In this document: piece by piece, positions 1 through 5,722 of the stretch | Layout of the letters: each line of letters starts with the position of its first letter | Position numbering within the stretch: position 1 is the first letter of the stretch | Origin: Rhodospirillaceae bacterium | GTDB taxonomy: Bacteria > Pseudomonadota > Alphaproteobacteria > UBA11073 | NCBI GenBank assembly: GCA_003536545.1 | Contig: DPZW01000185.1 | Location: 1-7,404 of the forward strand | Direction of reading: 5' to 3' | DNA: 7,404 bases | Notes under the pieces: generated by a model | The model's input: only the letters and a program-made list of their open reading frames with translations | What the model was told of the DNA's origin: nothing | Database searches by the model: none | Translations under genes and position numbers: made by a program

Positions 1-88
1 TTAAATGCGCCTGAAATCCTTCCACGGCAGTAATATGCAGGAGGCCATGGCCGCCGTGCGCGATGCCATGGAAGGATTTCAGGCGCAT
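1..88 (-). pseudogene. flhF: Start of flhF, broken after about 8 codons and cut by the window edge
   Basis: Immediately after the flhA stop (TAA at 91-89) an ATG lies at 88-86 with no spacer, where many alphaproteobacteria place flhF, the SRP-type GTPase that directs polar flagellum placement. The first eight codons read MRLKSFHG, a typical FlhF N-terminus. The frame stays open to the window edge, but after residue 8 it continues as IAHGGHGLLHITAVEGFQ, which does not resemble FlhF (expected: an amphipathic helix with Glu-Ala-Met and Val-Arg). The lost continuation is found on the opposite strand at 26-70. The reading frame is therefore disrupted by a fold-back junction. If the junction is an artefact, the organism probably has an intact flhF here; if it is real, this copy is dead. 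Identity rests on a short match plus position. Confidence 0.55.
5..70 (+). pseudogene. flhF: FlhF N-terminal fragment in inverted orientation
   Basis: The plus strand reads MRLKSFHG followed by SNMQEAMAAVRDAM, about 22 residues that look like the start of FlhF (family pattern: Met-Arg/Lys-Leu-Lys-x-Phe, then x-Met-x-Glu-Ala-Met-x-x-Val-Arg-Asp/Glu). After Met22 the frame runs on to a stop at 209-211, but from 69 on it is antisense to the flhF start and the flhA 3' end, so the remainder is not a real protein. The fragment faces flhA, opposite to the orientation expected for an flhA-flhF operon. Its first 24 bases (1-24, including the TTAA that belongs to the flhA stop) are repeated exactly on the other strand at 92-69. 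I read it as the displaced continuation of the broken minus-strand flhF rather than as a separate gene. Confidence 0.6.
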
Positions 89-2200
89 TTAAATCTGCCC
101 CAGCGTTTTGATTTTCGCCTTGGCGTGGATTTCATTCTGCGACATCACCGTGGTTTGCGGTCGGAAACGCTCAATGATGGAACGTACATAGGGGCGAATA
201 TTCCCCGATGACAATAGCACAGGGTTTTCGCCCAACTGCACCTGCGCCTGATAGGCATCCCGCACCTTGGTGATAAATTCCTGCAGTTTGCGTGGCGCGA
301 TTGAAAGCTGCGTGGCTTCGCCATCCCCCACAATGCTTTGTGCAAATTCCTGTTCCCATTCAGGTGATAGCGTGAGCAAGGTCACATAACCCTGCGCATT
401 GGTATTGCTTTCACAAATCTGGCGCGACAGGCGCGTGCGCACATGCTCGGTAATCGCGCCCAGATTCCGCGTAAAGGAAACAGATTCTGACACGCCTTCC
501 AATATGGTTGGCAGATCGCGGATAGACACGCGCTCAGATAACAACGTCTGCATCACGCGTTGCAGACCGCCTATGGTGATTTGTGACGGCACCAGATCAG
601 AAATCAGTTTCTGATATTCTGGCGACAAAGCATCCAGCAATTTCTGCGTTTCGCTGTAAGACAACAGCTCTGCCATATTCTCGCGCACAGCCTCTGTTAA
701 ATGCGTCGTGACAACCGTGGGGCCATCCACGACGGTATAACCGCGGAATAATGCTTCCTCGCGCTTCATTTCATCAATCCACATGGCAGGCAAACCAAAG
801 GTGGGCTCCGTAGTTGGATCCCCATCCAATGCAATTTCCTGGCCGCGTGGATCCATGCAAAGCAGTTTATTCGACATCACCTGTCCGCGACCGGCTTCAA
901 TTTCCTTGATTTTAATCACATACTGGTTGGGATCGAGCTGCAGGTTATCCTGAATACGCACAGATGGCAGGACAAAACCCAAATCCTGCGCCATTTGTTT
1001 GCGCAAACCTTTGATTTGCGCGGTCAGACGATTGCCTTCCTCGCTATTCACCAGATTCAGCAACGCATAGCCCAATTCCAGACGGATAGTATCAATGGCC
1101 AGTGTGGTGCTGATAGGTTCATCCACTGGCTCCATCGGCACAGACGAAATATCCGGGGCCATATCGGCTGCGTCATATTCACGTTGCGCAGATTGTTTTT
1201 GTGAAATCCGGTAAGCCATGTATCCTGCGCCACCGCCCAAAAGTAAAAACGGGGCCATTGGCATGTTCGGCAAGAATGCCACAATGAACATCACGAATGA
1301 CGCAATCCCAAACGTTAGTGGATTGGCCATTAACTGGCCGGTCACGGCTTTTTGCGTATCCCCGGTCAGGCCGGCCTTGGTCACAATCATACCTGATGCA
1401 AAGGAGATAATGAGTGCGGTAATCTGCCCGACCAAACCCTCACCAATCGTCAGCAGTGTATAATTTTTGGCCGCTTCGCCCAGCTCCATACCGTGCGATG
1501 TGGATCCGATAATCAACCCCCCAATAATATTGATAAATGTGATGATGAGTGATGCAACCGCATCCCCGCGCACGAATTTGGCTGCACCATCCATCGCGCC
1601 GAAAAAGCTGCTTTCATCCTCAAGGTCTTTCCGGCGTTTGCGTGCTGTTTCTTCTGTAATCAAACCTGCAGACAGATCTGCATCAACGGCCATCTGTTTG
1701 CCCGGCATCGCATCCAGGGTAAATCGTGCGGCAACTTCGGCGATACGGCCGGAACCCTTGGTAATGACAACAAAATTTACAACGACGATGATCGCAAACA
1801 CGACCACCCCGATCATAAAATCACCTGCCATCAATTGGCCAAAAGCGTGGATGATTTCACCTGCTGCGCGCGTGCCTTCGTGACCATGCGACAAAATCAA
1901 TCGCGTAGATGCAATGTTGAGCGCGAGGCGGAACATCGTAATCACAAGCAAGATGGTCGGAAAGGATGTAAACTCCAGCGGACGCTGCACAAAAAGCGAT
2001 GTCATCAAAACCAGAATAGATGCCATGATAGAGGTTGCCAGCAACATATCCAGCAACATTTTGGGCACGGGAAAAAACAACAACATCAAAATTGAGAAAA
2101 CGCCAACCGCAAAGATCGTAGGACCCGAACGTGCGCCTGCGAGCATGTCCGCCATCATGTCAGGATTGGAAGGACTGCTGGAAAGGGTTGCGGTGGCCAT
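89..2200 (-). CDS. flhA: Flagellar export gate protein FlhA
   Basis: FlhA is the largest membrane protein of the flagellar type III export apparatus; it forms a nonameric ring inside the MS ring and docks substrate-chaperone complexes on its cytoplasmic domain. The product is 703 residues, the usual family length. About eight hydrophobic segments are visible (near 29-45, 49-70, 77-98, 125-146, 214-233, 247-273, 297-314, 315-331). Family motifs are present: TMFRLALNIASTRLIL (88-103), the FHIPEP signature with Arg152, Glu155-Val, Ala158-Arg-Phe, Leu162-Asp and PGKQM (166-170), and GAMDGAAKFVRGD (201-213) with the conserved Asp. A polar linker starting near 332 leads to the cytoplasmic export domain up to 703, ending IKTLGQI. 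The gene follows flbD by 12 bp and its stop directly abuts the flhF start. The first ATG is chosen because it has an SD-like AGGGG 9 nt upstream; Met15/Met16 lack one. The gene is complete; only the sequence beyond its stop is abnormal. Confidence 0.98.
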   Translation of the reverse strand: MATATLSSSPSNPDMMADMLAGARSGPTIFAVGVFSILMLLFFPVPKMLLDMLLATSIMASILVLMTSLFVQRPLEFTSFPTILLVITMFRLALNIASTRLILSHGHEGTRAAGEIIHAFGQLMAGDFMIGVVVFAIIVVVNFVVITKGSGRIAEVAARFTLDAMPGKQMAVDADLSAGLITEETARKRRKDLEDESSFFGAMDGAAKFVRGDAVASLIITFINIIGGLIIGSTSHGMELGEAAKNYTLLTIGEGLVGQITALIISFASGMIVTKAGLTGDTQKAVTGQLMANPLTFGIASFVMFIVAFLPNMPMAPFLLLGGGAGYMAYRISQKQSAQREYDAADMAPDISSVPMEPVDEPISTTLAIDTIRLELGYALLNLVNSEEGNRLTAQIKGLRKQMAQDLGFVLPSVRIQDNLQLDPNQYVIKIKEIEAGRGQVMSNKLLCMDPRGQEIALDGDPTTEPTFGLPAMWIDEMKREEALFRGYTVVDGPTVVTTHLTEAVRENMAELLSYSETQKLLDALSPEYQKLISDLVPSQITIGGLQRVMQTLLSERVSIRDLPTILEGVSESVSFTRNLGAITEHVRTRLSRQICESNTNAQGYVTLLTLSPEWEQEFAQSIVGDGEATQLSIAPRKLQEFITKVRDAYQAQVQLGENPVLLSSGNIRPYVRSIIERFRPQTTVMSQNEIHAKAKIKTLGQI

Positions 2201-2209
2201 TCCTGCAGG

Positions 2210-2214
2210 CCCCT
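2210..2214 (-). promoter_or_regulatory. Probable ribosome binding site of flhA
   Basis: The minus strand reads AGGGG overlapping the TAG stop of flbD (2215-2213), 9 nt before the flhA ATG at 2200. A second GGA directly abuts the ATG but is too close to serve. The overlap with the upstream stop suggests translational coupling of flhA to flbD. The call decides between Met1 and Met15/16 of FlhA. Confidence 0.5.
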
Positions 2215-3571
2215 ATGCGCTGGCAGCTTCCGCGGCCGCTTCACCCACTGGCGGCGGCGGCACGGCGTGACCTTCGGCATTATACTGGCGCAATTTATTA
2301 CGCAGTGTACGAATGGAAATGCCCAGAATATTTGCCGCATGCGTGCGGTTGCCAAGCGTATGCGTGAGCGTATCAATGATTAACTGACGCTCAACATCCT
2401 CAAGTTTTTTCCCGACCATCCCGACCTTGAATGTTTCATCATCAATGTCGCCATCATCGCCGCCGGCCTGTGGCTGACCGGAAAGCATAATCGCGTCAAC
2501 ATCAATGCCATCATCTCCAGACAGCAGTAAAGCGCGGTGCATGGTGTTTTCTAATTCGCGCACATTACCCGGCCAGCTATGCATCATCAATTTTTGCATG
2601 GCGGCATCGGAAATAGATTTGGGTGCCATGTAATTGGCATCCGCATATTTCTTCACAAAGAAATTCGCCAGGGCCGGAATATCTTTAGTCCTGTCACGCA
2701 GCGGCGGTAGCGAAATATTGATCACATTCAAACGGAAATATAAATCCTCGCGGAAGACTTTATCCTTCACCGCCTGCTGCAAATCGCGGTTTGATGTTGC
2801 AATCAGGCGAATATTCACCTTTACGGGACTATTGCTGCCCAGGCGCGTGATTTCCTTTTCCTGAATCGCGCGAAGCAGTTTCGCCTGCGGCGGCATCGGC
2901 ATTTCCGTCACTTCATCCAGGAATAACGTACCGTTATCCGCTTCTTCAAACTTGCCCAGACGGCGTGCGACTGCACCCGTAAAGGCCCCTTTTTCATGGC
3001 CAAATAATTCGGACTCTAATAACGTTTCTGGAATTGCCGCGCAGTTAGTGGCAATAAAGCTCCCTGTTGCGCGGCGTGATTTGCGGTGAATATATTGTGC
3101 CATCACTTCCTTACCCGTGCCGCTTTCACCCGTAATCAATACCGTCGCGTCGGTGCCCGCCACCTGATCCGCCATTTGCAAAACTTTTAGCATTGCGGGA
3201 TCTTCCGCAATAAAATCTGTCTGCTCTTCGGCAACGGCCTGCAGCACCGCAGCGATTAAATCCGCATCGGGCGGCAGCGGTACATACTCTTTTGCGCCTG
3301 CTTTAATCGCAGCAACCGCGAGTTCTTTTTCCGTACCAATGCCGCAGGCCACCACCGGCACCACAATGCGCTCATCCTGCAAACTTTTAATCAGACCGGC
3401 GATATCCTGCTTGATCTCCACCATCAAGAGATCAGCCCCCTTGCCTGAGCGCAGAGCATTCAGAGCACGTTCAGCAGAATCCGCATGCGTAACTTTTGCA
3501 CCCCTGCTTGTCGCAATTTTACCTGCGGCAACAACATGTCCTTCCAGCTGGCCTACAATCATCAAGCGCAT
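2213..3571 (-). CDS. flbD: FlbD-type sigma-54-dependent flagellar transcriptional activator
   Basis: This is a 452-residue bacterial enhancer-binding protein that would remodel sigma-54 RNA polymerase at middle/late flagellar promoters. Domains in order: a receiver-like fold (about 1-115), an AAA+ domain (about 125-350) and a Fis-type helix-turn-helix (about 400-430; LGNRTHAANILGISIRTLRN). The AAA+ core is intact: Walker A GESGTGKE (148-155), the sigma-54 contact loop GAFTGA (195-200), Walker B GTLFLDE (214-220), FREDLYFRLNV (273-283) with the arginine finger region, and GNVREL (335-340). The receiver is degenerate: the acidic pair after the first strand is missing (IVGQLEG), the phospho-acceptor place reads MVEIKQ with Glu52, and the usual Lys-Pro reads Leu-Pro (YVPLPP). 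Caulobacter FlbD also has a non-canonical receiver and is controlled by FliX rather than a kinase, and it sits in the same fliF operon position; both support the name. It ends in a Pro/Ala-rich tail. In Caulobacter FlbD also represses fliF; whether that holds here cannot be seen, as the fliF promoter lies outside. Confidence 0.92.
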   Translation of the reverse strand: MRLMIVGQLEGHVVAAGKIATSRGAKVTHADSAERALNALRSGKGADLLMVEIKQDIAGLIKSLQDERIVVPVVACGIGTEKELAVAAIKAGAKEYVPLPPDADLIAAVLQAVAEEQTDFIAEDPAMLKVLQMADQVAGTDATVLITGESGTGKEVMAQYIHRKSRRATGSFIATNCAAIPETLLESELFGHEKGAFTGAVARRLGKFEEADNGTLFLDEVTEMPMPPQAKLLRAIQEKEITRLGSNSPVKVNIRLIATSNRDLQQAVKDKVFREDLYFRLNVINISLPPLRDRTKDIPALANFFVKKYADANYMAPKSISDAAMQKLMMHSWPGNVRELENTMHRALLLSGDDGIDVDAIMLSGQPQAGGDDGDIDDETFKVGMVGKKLEDVERQLIIDTLTHTLGNRTHAANILGISIRTLRNKLRQYNAEGHAVPPPPVGEAAAEAASA

Positions 3572-3586
3572 AACGCGTTACTCCAA
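3571..3586 (-). promoter_or_regulatory. Ribosome binding site of flbD with a 10-bp palindrome as spacer
   Basis: The minus strand reads TTGGAG (3586-3581), starting just after the fliN stop (3589-3587), then a 9-nt spacer and the flbD ATG at 3571. Spacer plus the A of the ATG form a perfect palindrome, TAACGCGTTA (3571-3580). The Shine-Dalgarno is clear and fixes the start. The palindrome could be chance; no second copy was noticed in the window. Confidence 0.7.
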
Positions 3587-3919
3587 TTAATTCCGGTCTG
3601 ATTTAATAATCTCTGTCATCGTGATGCCCAGACGGTCTTCGACCACCACAACCTCACCACGCGCAACCAGACGGTTATTGACGTAGATATCAATCGCCTC
3701 GCCCACTTTGCGGTCCAGCTCAACCACCGCACCACGGCCAAGTTTTAAAAGCTGCGAAACCTGCATTTGTGCGCGCCCCAGAACGGCTTGTACCGTCACC
3801 GGAATATCGTAAACGGCGTTTAAATCTTTTTCTGAAATTTCAGCAACCCCGGCGATGGGAGCAGCTGCCTCGTTGGGCTCTTGAAGTTCATTCAGGGTTA
3901 AGTCTGTGGTATCACTCAT
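3587..3919 (-). CDS. fliN: Flagellar motor switch protein FliN
   Basis: FliN forms the lower rim of the cytoplasmic C ring with FliM; it takes part in rotation switching and receives the FliH-export ATPase complex. The 110-residue product has a variable acidic N-terminal stretch (1-35) followed by one SPOA domain (about 36-106). Typical features are YDIPVTVQAVLGRAQMQV (37-54), the LLKLGRGAVVELDR segment (57-70), and IDIYVNNRLVARGEVVVVEDRLGITMTEI (split around 76-104), which is close to the family consensus. It starts within the 3' end of fliH through an ATGA overlap, which implies translational coupling, and is followed 15 bp later by flbD. No fliM is present in the window; in alphaproteobacteria fliM usually lies elsewhere with fliL. 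Length and domain are ordinary for the short FliN type. Confidence 0.96.
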   Translation of the reverse strand: MSDTTDLTLNELQEPNEAAAPIAGVAEISEKDLNAVYDIPVTVQAVLGRAQMQVSQLLKLGRGAVVELDRKVGEAIDIYVNNRLVARGEVVVVEDRLGITMTEIIKSDRN

Positions 3920-4680
3920 GATGGCTCACTTTCGTTGGGATTTTCTGCATTCATAGGTTCTTGGGATAAAACTTCTTCAATCGTGGCTTCGGGTTTTGCA
4001 GCGGCATCTATTTTTGTTTCAGCAGCAGCGACCTGCATATGCTGCAAGGGTTCTGCGGCTTTGCCATCCAGCGCGGCCTGAATTTGCGCGAGCGAGATAT
4101 GCATGTCATCCCACAGACGTACAACAGAACGTTCCGCACCGCCATTTGACCATTCAATCCGGCAATCGGGTGGCGAGAGTGATGTGTCGGCCATCAAGGC
4201 ATATTGTCCGCGAAAGCCTGATTGCTGTGCAAGCGACTGCAAACGTTCATTCAGGCCATCCAATACACTGTCATGCACACGAATAATCAAACGCGGCTCT
4301 TCAAACCTGTCCATCATCACCTGGCGCACCAATTCGCTAACGCCTTCCAAGGAAGGATGAATGGCAAGCTCAGGCATCAATTTACGCAACAAGCCAGAAG
4401 CCACCTCTATCGCCATGCTTTGGGCATCGGCATCCCGCTGAGCTTTTGCTGCATGCAGATCCGCGATGCCGCCCATAATTTTTTCCAAAAGACGCGTGGT
4501 TTTCGCTTCTTCGCTTTGCACCGCACTGGATAATCCTTCTTCAAACCCGCGTTGCTGCGCACTGGAAACTGCTGCCTCCATGTCCAGCTGACTGAACTGC
4601 GGGCGTTCCTCGGGCGACAAGCCATTGGCTTCGGCCAATTCGTCGAAGTCGCGATTATCAAAGAGGAATGGTTTGGTCAT
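3916..4680 (-). CDS. fliH: Flagellar export ATPase regulator FliH (FlbE)
   Basis: FliH is the stator-like partner of the export ATPase FliI; it inhibits or positions FliI and tethers it to FliN and FlhA at the base of the motor. The product is 254 residues. The N-terminus (FLFDNRDFDE, 5-14) is aromatic and acidic. A small-xxx-small series runs Ala37, Ala41, Gly45, Gly49, Ala53, the Ala/Gly-xxx-Gly repeat style known from FliH helices. A helical region follows to about 120, then the conserved C-terminal domain (about 125-205) with LIIRVHDSV (131-139) and SPPDCRIEWSNGGAERS (169-185). A divergent acidic/Ala-rich tail of about 45 residues (210-254) follows. Gene position between fliG and fliN matches Caulobacter flbE. 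The start codon shares one base with the fliG stop (TAATG) and has GAGG 10 nt upstream. FliH is poorly conserved, so context carries part of the call. Confidence 0.92.
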   Translation of the reverse strand: MTKPFLFDNRDFDELAEANGLSPEERPQFSQLDMEAAVSSAQQRGFEEGLSSAVQSEEAKTTRLLEKIMGGIADLHAAKAQRDADAQSMAIEVASGLLRKLMPELAIHPSLEGVSELVRQVMMDRFEEPRLIIRVHDSVLDGLNERLQSLAQQSGFRGQYALMADTSLSPPDCRIEWSNGGAERSVVRLWDDMHISLAQIQAALDGKAAEPLQHMQVAAAETKIDAAAKPEATIEEVLSQEPMNAENPNESEPS

Positions 4681-5711
4681 TAATAAATAACCTCATCTTC
4701 TTCCTTGCCCGAAGAAATCACAATCTCGCCTTTGGCTGCCAGATCTTTGGCAGTTTTCACCAGAACCTGCTGCGCTTCATCCACATCGCGCAAACGCACA
4801 GGCCCCATCGCCGCCATATCTTCGCGCAAGATTTTGGAGGCACGTTCCGACATATTGCTAAAGAACAGCTCCTTGAGACTATCGTTTGCACCCTTGAGCG
4901 CAAGTGCGAGTTTGTCCTTATCCACGGTCCGAATAAGGGTTTGCACGCCAGAAGGATCCAACAGTGCAAGATGTTCAAAGGTGAACATGAGTGAGCGGAT
5001 TTTATCAGCCGCATCACGGTTGCGTTCCTCGAGTGCCGAAATAAATCGGCTTTCCACGTTGCGGTCGAGCGAGTTGAAAATCTCCGCCATCACCTCATGC
5101 GGATCGCGGCGATTGGTGCGCGCCAGGTTCGACATAAATTCGTTTCGCAATGTTTTCTCAACGTCTTCCAGCACGTCTTTTTGTACGGCCTCCATGCGCA
5201 GCATACGCATCACAACTTCCATTGCAAAACTTTCCGGTAGAATGCCCAGCACGCGCGCCGCATGATCCGGGCGAACTTTAGACAGCACCACTGCCACCGT
5301 CTGCGGATATTCATTTTTCAGATAATTGGCCAGAACCTGTTCGTTCACATTCCCAAGTTTATCCCACATGGTCCGGCCCGCAGGACCGCGAATTTCTTCC
5401 ATGATATTGCCAACTTTATCTTTGCCCAGAACCTTGGACAGCAAACGCTCGGTCGATTCAAAACTTCCGGTCAGAGAGGTGGTGGATGAAATCTGCTCGG
5501 TGAAATCCACAAATAATCTTTCAATCACACTGGAGCCAACCATGCCCAGGTTAGCCATGGTCTGCGAAACTTCTTTAATTTCGTCCTCGTCCATGTGATT
5601 GAATAATTTAATGGTTGCCTCTTCGCCCAGCGACAACATTAAAATTGCAGCTTTCTGCGGGCCAGACAGACCACGAAAATCTTCACGTACTTTGACGGGT
5701 GGGGCTGCCAT
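4680..5711 (-). CDS. fliG: Flagellar motor switch protein FliG
   Basis: FliG sits between the MS ring (FliF) and the rest of the C ring and meets the stator, producing torque. The 343-residue product is of normal length and shows the N (about 12-110), middle (about 120-200) and C-terminal (about 205-335) ARM-like parts. The middle-domain motif is EYPQ (134-137), the family's EHPQ, followed by TVAVVLSKVRPDHAARVL (138-155). In the C-terminal domain ALKGA (271-275), SNMSERASKILRED (285-298) and GPVRLRDV (303-310) align without gaps to the E. coli torque helix: Lys273, Arg290, Glu297, Asp298 and Arg306 keep the spacing of E. coli Lys264, Arg281, Asp288, Asp289 and Arg297. The start is supported by AGGAG 6 nt upstream, overlapping the fliF stop. 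Translation is probably coupled to fliF upstream and fliH downstream. Confidence 0.98.
   Translation of the reverse strand: MAAPPVKVREDFRGLSGPQKAAILMLSLGEEATIKLFNHMDEDEIKEVSQTMANLGMVGSSVIERLFVDFTEQISSTTSLTGSFESTERLLSKVLGKDKVGNIMEEIRGPAGRTMWDKLGNVNEQVLANYLKNEYPQTVAVVLSKVRPDHAARVLGILPESFAMEVVMRMLRMEAVQKDVLEDVEKTLRNEFMSNLARTNRRDPHEVMAEIFNSLDRNVESRFISALEERNRDAADKIRSLMFTFEHLALLDPSGVQTLIRTVDKDKLALALKGANDSLKELFFSNMSERASKILREDMAAMGPVRLRDVDEAQQVLVKTAKDLAAKGEIVISSGKEEDEVIY
4691..4694 (-). promoter_or_regulatory. Probable ribosome binding site of fliH inside fliG
   Basis: The minus strand reads GAGG within the last codons of fliG, followed by a 10-nt AT-rich spacer and the fliH ATG at 4680, which shares its A with the fliG TAA. 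The spacing is rather long; coupling by re-initiation after fliG termination is likely to contribute. Confidence 0.45.
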
Positions 5712-5717
5712 ATGCGT

Positions 5718-5722
5718 CTCCT
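5718..5722 (-). promoter_or_regulatory. Ribosome binding site of fliG overlapping the fliF stop
   Basis: The minus strand reads AGGAG, sharing two bases with the fliF TAG (5723-5721), followed by a 6-nt spacer and the fliG ATG at 5711. This is the strongest Shine-Dalgarno in the window and fits high, coupled synthesis of FliG with FliF. Confidence 0.8.

Larger units (their letters stand above)
1..92. repeat. Perfect 24-bp inverted repeat with 44-bp spacer (fold-back)
   Basis: Bases 1-24 are the exact reverse complement of 69-92. After one mismatch (25/68) four more pairs form (26-29 with 64-67). The left arm starts at the first base of the window, so it may be longer than seen. Each arm contains the last bases of flhA (TTAA) and the first flhF codons. 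The arms flank a 44-bp spacer that codes for FlhF residues only on the plus strand. There is no T-run beyond either arm inside the window, and the arms are coding sequence, so a Rho-independent terminator is a poor explanation. A chimeric fold-back or a small inverted duplication fits better. Confidence 0.9.

Noticed and set aside
1..92. Rho-independent terminator after flhA
   Set aside because: The stem is long but the loop is 44 bases, there is no T-run, and both arms are flhA/flhF coding sequence; the pattern is explained by a fold-back of the locus.
1467..1883. 138-codon plus-strand frame inside flhA
   Set aside because: It is antisense to the membrane domain of FlhA including the FHIPEP signature; the composition is that of an antisense shadow.
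2201..2206. CTGCAG palindrome before flhA as an operator
   Set aside because: Six-base palindromes are frequent by chance and this one is only part of the spacer before the start codon.
4705..5265. Long open frame of 186 codons on the plus strand inside fliG
   Set aside because: It is wholly antisense to the well-conserved fliG coding sequence, is Ser/Arg-rich with no recognisable motif, and has no gene context; it is a shadow of fliG.
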